A DNA stretch of 54,630 bases. It comes from an uncultured Clostridia bacterium. GTDB taxonomy: Bacteria; Bacillota; Clostridia; Oscillospirales; Ruminococcaceae. The notes under the pieces are model-generated. The model made no database searches. It saw nothing but the letters and a program-made list of their open reading frames with translations, and was not told where the DNA came from. Every line of letters starts with the position of its first letter. The stretch's first letter is position 1. The stretch covers positions 1-54,630 of the forward strand of contig CANDEV010000017.1 of the NCBI GenBank assembly GCA_947383835.1, written 5' to 3'. Positions 30,840-40,324 of the stretch are shown here, one piece after another. The translations under genes and the position numbers were made by a program.

Positions 30840-32663
30840 ATGCCGCCGAGAAGAGGACCCCACGGCGGAGGACCGGGAGGACCGCCGCCAATGGAAAAGG
30901 CAAAGGACTTCAAGGGTACTGTCAAAAAGCTTGTCAGCTATATGTCCCGCTATAAAATTGCGGTTTTCGCCGTCGGTATTTTTGCGATAGGAAGCACGAT
31001 CTTCAACATTGTGGGACCGAAAATTTTAAGCAAGGCTACAACCGAAATTTTTAACGGTCTTGTAAGCAAGGTCAGCGGCGGATCGGGTATTGATTTTGGA
31101 AAAATCGGTCAGATAATTATGTTTGTCATGGCGATATATCTGCTAAGCGCGGCTTTCAACTTTTTCCAAAGCTGGATAATGAGCGGTGTTTCCCAAAAAA
31201 TGACATACAATATGCGTAAGGAAATTTCCGAAAAGATACACCGCATACCAATGAAATATTATGAGAGCAATACCTACGGCGAAGTGCTTTCAAGAGTTAC
31301 AAACGATGTTGACACCCTCGGCATGAGCCTTAATCAAAGCATTACACAGCTTATAACCTCTGTGACGACCATAATAGGCGTGCTTATCATGATGCTTTCA
31401 ATAAGCTGGCTTATGACCCTTATTGCACTGATTATCCTGCCAATTTCCGCCGCGCTGGTAATGATAGTTGTAAAAAGCTCCCAGAAATATTTTAAGCAGC
31501 AGCAGGAATATTTGGGGCACGTCAACGGTCAGGTGGAGGAAATTTACGGCGGACACCTTGTTGTAAAGGCGTTCAACCGCGAAGAAAAAGCTGTTGAGGA
31601 ATTTTCGCGGGATAACGCTGTACTCTGTAAGTCCGCAATGATGTCACAGTTCCTGTCGGGTATGATGCAGCCTATCATGCAGTTTATAGGCAACCTCGGT
31701 TACGTTGCGGTTGCCGTTGTGGGCGCGTGGCTTGCGGTTCGCGGGACTATATCTGTTGGCGACATTCAGGCGTTTATCCAGTACGTGAGACAGTTCACCC
31801 AGCCCATAACTCAGCTTGCACAGGTGTCAAATATGCTCCAGTCCACAGCGGCTGCGGCGGAGCGGGTATTCGAGTTCCTTGAAGAGCAGGAAGAACCCGT
31901 TACGGGAAGCAATCCTATTGAACCGAGCAGTATTCAGGGCAAAGTTGAGTTTGAACACGTTAAATTCGGCTATGACCCGGAAAAAATAATTATCAGCGAT
32001 TTCAGCGCAAAGGTGAAAACGGGGCAAATGGTTGCAATCGTCGGACCCACGGGCGCAGGCAAGACTACCATGGTAAAGCTGCTAATGCGTTTTTATGACG
32101 TAAACAGCGGCGCGATCTTGGTGGACGGCCACGATATCCGCGAGTTTGACAGAAGCGGTCTCCGCGAGGCGTTTGGTATGGTCTTGCAGGACACTTGGCT
32201 TTTCAACGGCACTATTATGGAGAATATCCGTTACGGCAGGCTTGACGCAACCGATGAGGAAGTTATCGCCGCCGCCAAGTCCGCCCATGTTGATCATTTC
32301 ATAAGGACTCTCCCCGGCGGCTACAATATGGAGATAAATGAGGAAGCGGGAAACATTTCACAGGGTCAGAAACAGCTCCTTACTATCGCACGGGCAATTC
32401 TTGCGGACAATAAAATCCTCATTCTTGACGAGGCGACAAGCTCCGTAGATACACGTACAGAAATACGTATACAAAAGGCAATGAACAACCTTATGCGTGG
32501 CAGAACAAGCTTTGTTATAGCCCACAGGCTTTCTACAATTCGTGACGCCGACCTTATCCTTGTAATGAAGGACGGCGACATAGTAGAGCAGGGCAATCAC
32601 AACGAGCTGCTTCAAAAGAACGGATTTTACGCAAGTCTTTACAACTCGCAGTTTGCAAAATAG
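30840..32663 (+). CDS. ABC exporter subunit with canonical ATP site
   Basis: 607 residues; ATG at 30840 is preferred over GTG at 30831, which is one base from AGGAG. A Pro/Gly-rich cytoplasmic head (PPRRGPHGGGPGGPPP) precedes six membrane helices. Nucleotide domain: Walker A GPTGAGKTT at residue 402, signature ISQGQ, Walker B with D530 and catalytic E531, H562. It supplies the active ATP site of the heterodimer. Substrate unknown; drugs, lipids or peptides are typical for this class. A strong terminator follows after 130 bases. Confidence 0.93.
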   Translation: MPPRRGPHGGGPGGPPPMEKAKDFKGTVKKLVSYMSRYKIAVFAVGIFAIGSTIFNIVGPKILSKATTEIFNGLVSKVSGGSGIDFGKIGQIIMFVMAIYLLSAAFNFFQSWIMSGVSQKMTYNMRKEISEKIHRIPMKYYESNTYGEVLSRVTNDVDTLGMSLNQSITQLITSVTTIIGVLIMMLSISWLMTLIALIILPISAALVMIVVKSSQKYFKQQQEYLGHVNGQVEEIYGGHLVVKAFNREEKAVEEFSRDNAVLCKSAMMSQFLSGMMQPIMQFIGNLGYVAVAVVGAWLAVRGTISVGDIQAFIQYVRQFTQPITQLAQVSNMLQSTAAAAERVFEFLEEQEEPVTGSNPIEPSSIQGKVEFEHVKFGYDPEKIIISDFSAKVKTGQMVAIVGPTGAGKTTMVKLLMRFYDVNSGAILVDGHDIREFDRSGLREAFGMVLQDTWLFNGTIMENIRYGRLDATDEEVIAAAKSAHVDHFIRTLPGGYNMEINEEAGNISQGQKQLLTIARAILADNKILILDEATSSVDTRTEIRIQKAMNNLMRGRTSFVIAHRLSTIRDADLILVMKDGDIVEQGNHNELLQKNGFYASLYNSQFAK

Positions 32664-32790
32664 CGGAGAACGGCGAGGAACGGCGGAACGCCCCGCAGCG
32701 GGAGTCCCCCCAACGTTAAATACGGCGCAATGTTACTTAGTTAAGCCCCCCAAGGGGCGAGTATGGAATTACTGAAATATCAGTATAATA

Positions 32791-32829
32791 AATAAACTCT
32801 CGGTTTGCTGGATAAGTCGAGAGTTTATT
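32791..32829 (+). terminator. Terminator of the exporter operon
   Basis: AATAAACTCTCG (32791-32802) and CGAGAGTTTATT (32818-32829), then a T-rich tail. The 130 bases before it (32664-32790) hold only short G+C-rich inverted pieces (CCCCGCAGCGGG; CCCCCCAAGGGGC). Confidence 0.9.
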
Positions 32830-32903
32830 TTATTATTCATAAAATATTTACAAAATAATCCCATAAAAATATCCGTGCCAAATCGTATATAAAACAGAAG
32901 CGT

Positions 32904-32932
32904 TTGCAAAATGCTTGCAAATGTGGTATAAT
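32904..32932 (+). promoter_or_regulatory. Promoter of the DUF4349 lipoprotein gene
   Basis: TTGCAA (32904-32909), 17-base spacer, TATAAT (32927-32932). Confidence 0.8.
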
Positions 32933-32960
32933 TAAAAAAACACGTGGGGGAGAAATTACA

Positions 32961-34001
32961 ATGAAGAAAAAATTTTTATATGCTGCACTATTGTGTACCG
33001 CGCTGTTATCGGGCTGTTCCGCCAAAAGCGACGAGGCTAATTTTTCCAATGACGTCGGTTACAGAGGTGATACAAACGGCGGATATTATGCTGCCGCAAC
33101 AACAGCGGTTGCTTCCGAAGCAAGCTATGACTATGATTTGAGCGATATGGAAGAACCAAAATCAAGCAGTCCCGACAGCGAATCGACCATTTCCGCCGAA
33201 GCTATTCAAAAGGAAATGCTTGTCTACTCCTGCTACATGACGGTGGATACGCTGGAGTTTGACGCGTCCCTTAATACCTTTAAAAATACCCTTGATGTAT
33301 ACGGCGGCTTTGTGGAGACGGAAAATTTCAGCGACGGCGGAAGCAGCGGACGCTGGTACAGCGAAAACGAGCAGAAGTGGCAGTCCTACTCCGCAACTGT
33401 CAGAATACCAAGCAAAAATTACGATGCTTTCTGCAATTCGGCAGGTGAGTTGGGCGATCTGCGAAGCAAGACCTCCAGCGTTGAAAATCTCAGTCAGGAG
33501 TACAGCGACCTGTCCACAACCCTCGAAATATACGAAGCAAAGGAGCAGCGCTACATAGCTCTCTTAGCAGAAATTACCGAGGACGAGTACGCTGTCGAGA
33601 TCGAAAGGGAGCTTACAGAGATACAGATAAAAATTGCCAACATCAAGACCCGCATGAACCAAATCAGCACCGATGTTGCCTATTCGTATGTGTACTTCAC
33701 CCTCAACGAGGTCAAGGAGTACGTCTCCGAGCCGATAAAGACGGACACGTTTTTAGACCGTCTCGGCTACACGCTCAGCGACGCGGGAGAGACGTTCCTT
33801 GAATTTTTGGAGGGACTGCTTTTCTTCCTGATTTACGCCGTGCCATACCTTATACTTATAGGAATTGTGGTTTTTGCGGTAATTTTTATTGTGAAAAAGT
33901 TCAGAAAGCGCAAGTCGAAAAAGCGTACCGAAAATCAGTCTGCCAAGCAAACGGATCAGTCTGCGGACGATAACGGCGGCACGGATAATTCCCAAAAGTG
34001 A
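32961..34001 (+). CDS. DUF4349 family lipoprotein
   Basis: 346 residues from ATG at 32961 after GGGGGAG. Lipoprotein signal with lipobox LLSGC (Cys near residue 19), a disordered S/D/T-rich linker, a DUF4349 domain (YSCYMTVDTLEFDASL, VETENFS, TVRIPSKNYDAF, then a long coiled coil EYSDLSTTLEIYEAKEQRY), and a C-terminal membrane helix (about residues 285-315) followed by a lysine/arginine-rich tail. Such proteins are envelope components of unknown function. It is monocistronic, between its own promoter and a bidirectional terminator. Confidence 0.9.
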   Translation: MKKKFLYAALLCTALLSGCSAKSDEANFSNDVGYRGDTNGGYYAAATTAVASEASYDYDLSDMEEPKSSSPDSESTISAEAIQKEMLVYSCYMTVDTLEFDASLNTFKNTLDVYGGFVETENFSDGGSSGRWYSENEQKWQSYSATVRIPSKNYDAFCNSAGELGDLRSKTSSVENLSQEYSDLSTTLEIYEAKEQRYIALLAEITEDEYAVEIERELTEIQIKIANIKTRMNQISTDVAYSYVYFTLNEVKEYVSEPIKTDTFLDRLGYTLSDAGETFLEFLEGLLFFLIYAVPYLILIGIVVFAVIFIVKKFRKRKSKKRTENQSAKQTDQSADDNGGTDNSQK

Positions 34002-34011
34002 AAAATAATTC

Positions 34012-34044
34012 AAACGGTCGGCAGTTTATGATTGCCGACCGTTT
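34012..34044. terminator. Bidirectional terminator
   Basis: AAACGGTCGGCA (34012-34023) and TGCCGACCGTTT (34033-34044) between convergent genes, flanked by A/T runs on both sides. Confidence 0.9.
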
Positions 34045-34055
34045 TCAATAAAAAA

Positions 34056-36293
34056 CTATTCATCATTTTCGGGAACATACATCTCCTCGGGGTACACCGC
34101 TATTTCGGGGATAAGAGCGGTTTTGTATATGCCCCTGTCTCTGTAAACAAGAGAAAATCCCTCGTCCGCAGGTTTAAGCGTAAGGTTGTAGAAACGGTAT
34201 GCGCAGGGCGTTTCGTTCCCCTCATCGCAGAATATGGGAGATGTGCAGTTCAGTATAAAACAGCAGTCCTTGCGGTACATGACCTCGTAAATTTCCAAGC
34301 CGCTTATTTCTTCCTCAGCCTGAAATCCGTCAAGGATTTTTTGCGCCGCTTCGCCGTAAAGAACGTTAAATTCCTCAATTGAAACGGGTATAGAACCGTA
34401 CTCATGAAAACCGTCTTTATCACGGTAAAACTGATACTTCTTAAATGTGTGCGAACCGAATCCCATTGAATCATAAACGCTTTCAATAAGCTCAAACCCG
34501 TCGTTGTAGAGGCTGCTTCGGCTCAAAAGCATTCCGCCGCCCGAAATTTTTTCGTCAAATACGGGTTTGCCGTCTGTCATGATGTAAACGTCACATGGGG
34601 CAGTGTTGCCGAACTGTTGGCACACGATAATATCGTCGTCAAGCTTGTATATGTTGCTGTAAGGTTTGTCGCCTTTTAGCTGTACTGTCTCGCCGTTTTC
34701 GTCTCTGAAAAAACATTCTCCCCTGACCGAGTATACAGCCTTTTCATTTCTGTCTCCTATAAAAACGCAGTTTACGGGAAATTCCTCTTTGGCAATTTTA
34801 TAGACCTCTATGTAATTGTTGTAGCTTTCAACAGCAGCCGCTGCACGCTCTATAACTTCTATGTCAAAGTTGCCGTAACTCGTGCAGACCGTGCCGAAAT
34901 TGTAATCAAGAAAATCCTTTTCGTCATAGCTCATTTCATCGCTGTGGTCGGAATAAACTACCATAGCGGGATTTACCGTTTCCCCGGTCTGCCAGTTACG
35001 CAGGATCTTTTTGCCGCTGACAAGCTTTTTTCCAACTATGCGGACAAATTCAATTGTTTCCACCCTTTGCCAGTTTGAGTGTTCATAGTAGCTGTATATC
35101 ACCGTATTGCCATCATATCTGTTGATAAACCGAGTAAAACCGTCCCGGCAGAAGCCATTGAATTCACCGATTTCCTCAAGGGTTTCAGCGGAGTAAACCA
35201 TGCAGGGCATACTGCCTTGAGATCCGCTGTGGAAGATCAAAATTATTTCCGGAACACCGTCCTCGTCAAAGTCCCACAAGGTCGGAAAAACGCTGCCCAT
35301 AGCCATTTTTAAATGCGGCTCTATAAGCTGTTCAATTCTTTTTGTAAATGTATCATTCAGCGTTCCGTCAGCGTTTACGCCTAATTCGGCGTTTGTCGGT
35401 AGCTCTTCCTTGACTGCCGTTCCGGCAAGTTCTTCGTACTCTGTAAGCAGCTTTGCAAGACAGTTGTAAATATCCTCCTCCGTGTAATTTTCGAGGTCGG
35501 GGACTTCAAGTATCCCGCGAGTATAAACAAACGGTATTTCTCCGCCCTTTTCCGTAAATTTCAGCTCGTCATATTCAACGCCAAGATATTCGCGGTACAT
35601 ATCCATTACCTCATCGTATGTCATATCGTTAAAATCCTGTTCCCGACCGTCGGCATAACGGAGAGTCATATTATTAGTTTTTTCATCGGACAAAAACCCG
35701 TTGCAGAATATAGTCGGCAGATTATCGCATAGCTTAGTCCAGCCTCCGAAAGTAGTGCTGCCGCTGTGAACGAACATACAGCCGTCGGCAATGCAGTAAG
35801 CGTCAAAATAATGCGCAAATATACCTTTGCCGTAAGATTTGCCGTCAGCGGTGTATATCGTGTAGTTTCCTGAACCCATTATGCCGTGTCCGCCTGCAAA
35901 TAACTCAGGAATGCCGTCGAAATCGGTGTCAATAAAAAATATATCAGCGTTAAAAGCTTCGGGGTCGAAACCTGTTTCGGGAATTTCGCGGTCAATGCCC
36001 ACAGGCGCAATGACGGTTGGGGTATTGGAGGTTTTATTATTTTCAAGCTCCTCATATATAAGATTTGCAAAAACGTGTGCCATATCCTGCACGTTACTGC
36101 TGTATTTGACTGTTTCTGTCGTGACCTCTGCCGTTGTTTTTATAATTTCGGTAATTTCAGTCACCGCCGTACTTTCGGAAGTAACTGCCGACGAAGTATC
36201 GGTTGCAGTCGTCTCCGAAACCTCCGTACTCTCATTAGCGTAGCACCCCGCCAAAACCGCCAGAGAAAAAATAACCGCCAAAAGCTTTTTCAT
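34056..36293 (-). CDS. Large lipoprotein with VCBS/FG-GAP-like repeats
   Basis: 745 residues from ATG at 36293 after GGGGGAA. Lipobox LAGC near residue 17, a long T/S/E-rich linker, then a beta-rich body. Segments FIDTDFDGIPELFAGGHG and LWDFDEDGVPEIILIFHSGS match the calcium-binding D-x-D-x-D-G-x-P-E-L pattern of VCBS/FG-GAP propeller blades. It is probably a cell-surface binding protein anchored by lipid. No enzyme motif is visible. It has its own promoter and converges on the DUF4349 gene. Confidence 0.8.
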   Translation of the reverse strand: MKKLLAVIFSLAVLAGCYANESTEVSETTATDTSSAVTSESTAVTEITEIIKTTAEVTTETVKYSSNVQDMAHVFANLIYEELENNKTSNTPTVIAPVGIDREIPETGFDPEAFNADIFFIDTDFDGIPELFAGGHGIMGSGNYTIYTADGKSYGKGIFAHYFDAYCIADGCMFVHSGSTTFGGWTKLCDNLPTIFCNGFLSDEKTNNMTLRYADGREQDFNDMTYDEVMDMYREYLGVEYDELKFTEKGGEIPFVYTRGILEVPDLENYTEEDIYNCLAKLLTEYEELAGTAVKEELPTNAELGVNADGTLNDTFTKRIEQLIEPHLKMAMGSVFPTLWDFDEDGVPEIILIFHSGSQGSMPCMVYSAETLEEIGEFNGFCRDGFTRFINRYDGNTVIYSYYEHSNWQRVETIEFVRIVGKKLVSGKKILRNWQTGETVNPAMVVYSDHSDEMSYDEKDFLDYNFGTVCTSYGNFDIEVIERAAAAVESYNNYIEVYKIAKEEFPVNCVFIGDRNEKAVYSVRGECFFRDENGETVQLKGDKPYSNIYKLDDDIIVCQQFGNTAPCDVYIMTDGKPVFDEKISGGGMLLSRSSLYNDGFELIESVYDSMGFGSHTFKKYQFYRDKDGFHEYGSIPVSIEEFNVLYGEAAQKILDGFQAEEEISGLEIYEVMYRKDCCFILNCTSPIFCDEGNETPCAYRFYNLTLKPADEGFSLVYRDRGIYKTALIPEIAVYPEEMYVPENDE

Positions 36294-36329
36294 AAAAAAT
36301 TCCCCCATACAGTAAAATATTATAATAAT

Positions 36330-36358
36330 ATCTTACCATATAGGGGAAATATTTGCAA
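36330..36358 (-). promoter_or_regulatory. Promoter of the large lipoprotein gene
   Basis: TTGCAA (36358-36353), 17-base spacer, TAAGAT (36335-36330). Two direct repeats of TTGTAACC lie just upstream (about 36368-36392) and might bind a regulator. The -35 is the same as that of the other lipoprotein gene. Confidence 0.65.
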
Positions 36359-36413
36359 TAACATTTTGGTTACAATTCGGTTACAATTTCGACAGGAAAT
36401 GTAACCTTTATCG

Positions 36414-37220
36414 TCAGTCGGTCTCCTTTGAAAACAGCATACGGTCGTTGCTGAGAGCTTTTCCGCTTGCTTCTTCAAACTTTTTCAGCAGAGCGTCCAC
36501 CGTCAGCTTTTTCTTTTCCTCGCCCTTTACGTCGTAGATGATCTTGCCCTCGTTCATCATGATAAGACGGTTACCGTGCTTGATAGCGTCGCCCATGTTG
36601 TGAGTTACCATCATAGCCGTAAGGTTGTGTTCCGCAATGATTTTGTCTGAAAGTTCCAATACCTTTGCCGCGGTTTTCGGGTCGAGTGCGGCGGTGTGCT
36701 CGTCCAAAAGGAGAATTTCCGGCTTTTTAAGGGTAGCCATAAGAAGAGTCAGAGCCTGTCTCTGTCCGCCCGAAAGCAGTCCAACCTTTGAGGACATTCT
36801 GTCCTCCAAACCGAGGTCGAGCATTTTAAGCTGCTCATGATATTCTTCCCGTTCCTTTTTGGTAATGCCCCATTTGAGACCCCTGGAATTTCCTCTTCTT
36901 GCCGCAAGAGCAAGATTTTCCTGTATCTCCATAGTGGCGGCGGTACCTGTCATAGGGTCTTGGAAAACACGTCCGATAAAGCTTGCACGCTTATGCTCGG
37001 GGAATCCCGTGACATTTTTTCCGCCTATTATAACAGATCCCGAATCAGTAGGCCAAACACCTGCTATAGCATTGAGTGTTGTGGACTTTCCCGCGCCGTT
37101 GCCTCCGATTATCGTTACAAAATCTCCTTCGTCAAGCTTAATGGAAACGCCGTCCAATGCCTTTTTTTCGTTGATAGTGCCAAGGTTGAACGTCTTTTTA
37201 ATATCTATCAGTTCAAGCAT
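36414..37220 (-). CDS. ABC transporter ATP-binding protein (TrpZ-type)
   Basis: 268 residues from ATG at 37220, nine bases after AAAGGAG, overlapping the permease stop. Walker A GGNGAGKST, signature LSGGQRQ, Walker B ILLLDEHTAALD, H-loop VTHNM. It drives the uptake system formed with the permease and the lipid-anchored binding protein upstream; such ABC_sub_bind-type systems (TrpXYZ in streptococci) have been linked to tryptophan or other small molecules. Confidence 0.9.
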   Translation of the reverse strand: MLELIDIKKTFNLGTINEKKALDGVSIKLDEGDFVTIIGGNGAGKSTTLNAIAGVWPTDSGSVIIGGKNVTGFPEHKRASFIGRVFQDPMTGTAATMEIQENLALAARRGNSRGLKWGITKKEREEYHEQLKMLDLGLEDRMSSKVGLLSGGQRQALTLLMATLKKPEILLLDEHTAALDPKTAAKVLELSDKIIAEHNLTAMMVTHNMGDAIKHGNRLIMMNEGKIIYDVKGEEKKKLTVDALLKKFEEASGKALSNDRMLFSKETD

Positions 37221-38160
37221 TTTCAGCATCTCCTTTCACAGCGGCAGAGTTTTTCGCAGCCTTTTTGAAGGACGTTTTCGAGCTGTTCAGCAGATAGGGG
37301 ACAGCAAGGAAAATAATAACGACTATTGCCGAGAAAAGCTTCGTGTTTGCCGAGGACAAGCCCGCCAGCATAACGATCTGAAGCACGAGGAAGTAAATTA
37401 TTGCACCTATAGCCGCAAACGCAAGCTTTGCAACAAAATTAAAATGCTTGCCGAAAATGACCGAGCCGAGAACTTCTCCGATAATTACCGCGGCAAGTCC
37501 GATAACTATCGCGCCTCTGCCCATATTTACGTCCGCAAAGCCCTGATACTGGGAAAGCAGACCGCCTGAAAGTCCCACAAGACCGTTTGAAAGCACCAGT
37601 GCAATAACCGTGGATTTTTTTGTACTTATTCCCTGCGCTCTTGCCATGTGAGGGTTGCAGCCCGTTGCGCGTATAGTGAAGCCGTATTCCGTACCGAAAA
37701 ACCAGTACAGGACAGCAATTATCACCGCAACGATAAGCGCCGCTTTTATCATAGCCGGTACAGCGTACCTGGACGAGAGCAGAAGCGGATATTTGTCAAC
37801 GCTAACAGGACGGTTGGACTGCCCCATTATGTCAAGATTTACAGAGTACAATGCAAGCTGTGTAAGTATGCCCGCCAGAATTCCCGGAATTCCCAAAGCG
37901 GTGTTCAGCAGACCCGTTGCCAGTCCCGCAAGACAGCCTGCTGCAAAGGCACATATCAGCGCAAGCCATACAGGGCAGTCGTATGCCGTGATAAGCATAA
38001 CGGCAACAGCGCCGCCTGTGCCGATAGAACCGTCTACAGTGAGGTCGGCAAAATCCAGTATTTTATAGGTGATAAATACGCCTATCGCCAGAATACCCCA
38101 TATCAGACCCTGTGATACGTTTCCCGGCAGCGCATTGAAAAAAGTTGTCAGCGCAGTCAT
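37213..38160 (-). CDS. ABC transporter permease (branched-chain type)
   Basis: 315 residues from ATG at 38160. About nine hydrophobic helices and the family-typical segments FADLTVDGSIGTGGAVAV and GFADVNMGRGAIVIGLAAVIIGE, shared with LivH-like permeases of ABC_sub_bind systems. It ends with a basic cytoplasmic tail and overlaps the ATPase gene by eight bases. Confidence 0.9.
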   Translation of the reverse strand: MTALTTFFNALPGNVSQGLIWGILAIGVFITYKILDFADLTVDGSIGTGGAVAVMLITAYDCPVWLALICAFAAGCLAGLATGLLNTALGIPGILAGILTQLALYSVNLDIMGQSNRPVSVDKYPLLLSSRYAVPAMIKAALIVAVIIAVLYWFFGTEYGFTIRATGCNPHMARAQGISTKKSTVIALVLSNGLVGLSGGLLSQYQGFADVNMGRGAIVIGLAAVIIGEVLGSVIFGKHFNFVAKLAFAAIGAIIYFLVLQIVMLAGLSSANTKLFSAIVVIIFLAVPYLLNSSKTSFKKAAKNSAAVKGDAENA

Positions 38161-38226
38161 TTTAATTACTCCAATCACATTTATATGTGCATTTTATACA
38201 GCAACACGGGGAACAGAAAGGCTGTA

Positions 38227-38264
38227 ATACCGATTTGCTGCCAAAAGCGTATGCAAATCGGTAT
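38227..38264 (-). promoter_or_regulatory. Intercistronic hairpin in the uptake operon
   Basis: ATACCGATTTGC (38227-38238) and GCAAATCGGTAT (38253-38264) pair perfectly between the binding-protein and permease genes. Without a U tract it is more likely an mRNA stabiliser that gives an excess of binding protein than a full terminator. Confidence 0.7.
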
Positions 38265-38322
38265 AGTACCAATGCCCGAGCTGCGCCCCGATGTTTTTTA
38301 TTTTATAAATTATTTTGCGGGA

Positions 38323-39345
38323 TTATTCAGCCGCTTCGATTGCAACATAGTCCTCGGGAATTGTAATGCCCAAAGACGAGCATATCTCGGCATTGTACTT
38401 CTTTTCTACCTTGGGAGCAAATTCAATATCCATATCGCCTGCGTTCTTGCCGTTTACAAGAATATCGTAAGCCATTTCGCCCGCTTTGTAGCCGATATCA
38501 TAGTAGCTGATAGAAAGCGTTGCTACGCCGCAGCCTGCACAAATGCCCTCTTCACCAACTATAACAGGGATATTTGCGGGAACGACAACGTTCTTAACGG
38601 TCTCTGTAGCGTTTGCAATGGTGTTGTCGGTGGGGATGTAAAGAACGTCGCATTCGGAAACTGCGGTAGTTGTCATAGCCTGGATCTCGTTGGAATCGGC
38701 AACGGAATATTCCTTGTAAGCGATGCCGTCAGCGTCGAGAGCAGCCTCCATAAGGCTTGCCTGATACTTTGAGTTAGCCTCTGCGGAGCAGTAGAGGATA
38801 CCTACCTGCTTTACCTCGGGGAAAAGCTCAACGATCATATTTTCCTGCTCGTCGATCGGAGCCAGGTCTGAAGTGCCTGTTATGTTTTTGCCTTTCATTT
38901 CAGCCCAGTCGTTTACGCCCATAGCGGTAGCGTAGTTTGTGATAGATGTGCCGACAATGGGAATACTGCTTGTAGCGGAGGAAGCCGCCTGAAGCGAGCC
39001 TGTAGCGTTTGCAAGAATAAGATCGACATTTGCAGAAACAAAGTTATTGCAGATAGTTGTGCAGTTTGTAGCTTCGTTCTGAGCATTCTGATTGTCAAAT
39101 TTTACATTTTCGCCGAGCTTTTCTGTGAGAGCAGCCATAAAGCCCTCTGTAGCAGCGTCCAGAGCGGGGTGCTCAACAAGCTGGCAGATACCGATGTTAT
39201 ATACCTTGTCTCCGCTGCCTGTGTTATCGCCGCCGTTTGCGGCAGCAGTACCGTCAGCGTTTCCGCCGTCGCTGTTTGAACAGCCTGCCATGCCGAAAAG
39301 CATAGCGGAAGCCGCTAAAGCGGCAATAATTTTTTTCATCTTCAT
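38323..39345 (-). CDS. ABC transporter substrate-binding lipoprotein (ABC_sub_bind)
   Basis: 340 residues from ATG at 39345, ten bases after AAAGG. Lipobox MAGC near residue 20, a D/G/N-rich linker, then a two-lobe periplasmic-binding fold: YNIGICQLVEHPALDAATEGF at the start, DLILANATGSLQAASSATSSIPIV in the middle, and VGILYCSAEANSKYQ at the second lobe. This is the PF04392 type. Ligand unknown; aromatic amino acids are known for relatives. First gene of the three-gene operon with a consensus promoter. Confidence 0.9.
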   Translation of the reverse strand: MKMKKIIAALAASAMLFGMAGCSNSDGGNADGTAAANGGDNTGSGDKVYNIGICQLVEHPALDAATEGFMAALTEKLGENVKFDNQNAQNEATNCTTICNNFVSANVDLILANATGSLQAASSATSSIPIVGTSITNYATAMGVNDWAEMKGKNITGTSDLAPIDEQENMIVELFPEVKQVGILYCSAEANSKYQASLMEAALDADGIAYKEYSVADSNEIQAMTTTAVSECDVLYIPTDNTIANATETVKNVVVPANIPVIVGEEGICAGCGVATLSISYYDIGYKAGEMAYDILVNGKNAGDMDIEFAPKVEKKYNAEICSSLGITIPEDYVAIEAAE

Positions 39346-39415
39346 AAAAACCAAACCTTTCGCTTTTTCACATATTTGCGCTGACGCTTTAATGAAATAC
39401 AGCGCTTTGAAATAT

Positions 39416-39444
39416 ATTATACCACACTTTTTCAAAAATGACAA
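39416..39444 (-). promoter_or_regulatory. Promoter of the ABC uptake operon
   Basis: TTGTCA (39444-39439), 17-base spacer, TATAAT (39421-39416) on the minus strand. The remaining divergent intergenic space to 39598 is A+T-rich and shows no further feature I can support. Confidence 0.85.
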
Positions 39445-39598
39445 CTTATTTATAAAGTAAAAATTTTATTTTCTGAAATTTTTGTACAATATGCAAAAAT
39501 ATGCCTCGAATAAGGTCAGATATTGCATATAATTAACAATCGCTTATAAAATGCTGCATAAAATTTATTACACAATTATTACAAAAACCAAGTTGCTA

Positions 39599-39627
39599 TT
39601 GTAAAAATGAAATATATGTGCTATAAT
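39599..39627 (+). promoter_or_regulatory. Promoter of the SLOG/DUF1273 gene
   Basis: TTGTAA (39599-39604), 17-base spacer, TATAAT (39622-39627), reading rightward. Confidence 0.75.
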
Positions 39628-39670
39628 GATTTTGATATGTTACCGTACTCTTGAGAAATGGGGAGCTTTA

Positions 39671-40297
39671 ATGAATATAAATGAAGAAGAGGACATAATA
39701 AGAAACAGGACGGTTTGCTTTTCCGGTCACCGTCCGGAAAAGCTCCCTGTAAAAGGAGACAGCGGTGCGCTTGTTATCAGATATCTTAAAAGTATACTTT
39801 ACAAGGAGATACTTGACAGCATAAACGCCGGATATCGCCGCTTCATAACAGGTCTTGCCAGAGGTGTAGACCTTTGGGCGGGAGAGATACTTCTGGAGCT
39901 TAAGGCTCAGGGCGAGGATATATCCATAATCGCGGTAAAGCCCTATAAAGCTCACGGCGACAACTTTCTCGGCAGGGAAAAATTTTCACTTGGCAGGCTT
40001 ATCAGCAAGGCGGACGAGGTTATATGCCTGTGCGATGAATACAGAAAAGGCTGTCTCCAGCGCAGAAACGAGTATATGGTAGATCATTCCGGCAAGCTTA
40101 TCGCCGTTGTATCCGACTACAGGAGCGGCACAGGGGCTACAATACGGTATGCCGAGAAACAGAATATAAAAGTCAGGGTCATAGACGCAAAAAGGTTTGA
40201 GGAGGATATCAACGCTATTGATGACTGCAATATCGGCATATTCGCGGACATCGGCGATTGTTCTGACGCTGCTGAAGACGACAAGCTTGCTTTTTAA
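39671..40297 (+). CDS. SLOG family protein (DUF1273/YpsA-like)
   Basis: 208 residues from ATG at 39671. CFSGHRPEKLP near the start and FITGLARGVDLWAGEILLELK are the nucleotide-binding Rossmann signatures of the YpsA/DUF1273 branch of the SLOG superfamily; LCDEYRKGCLQRRNEYMVDHS continues it. SLOG proteins bind nucleotide-derived ligands; YpsA in Bacillus affects cell division. It carries an acidic tail. The LCP-type gene follows after 27 bases, so the two are probably cotranscribed. Confidence 0.88.
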   Translation: MNINEEEDIIRNRTVCFSGHRPEKLPVKGDSGALVIRYLKSILYKEILDSINAGYRRFITGLARGVDLWAGEILLELKAQGEDISIIAVKPYKAHGDNFLGREKFSLGRLISKADEVICLCDEYRKGCLQRRNEYMVDHSGKLIAVVSDYRSGTGATIRYAEKQNIKVRVIDAKRFEEDINAIDDCNIGIFADIGDCSDAAEDDKLAF

Positions 40298-40324
40298 GGA
40301 AAAAACAGAAAGGGATTTGATAAA

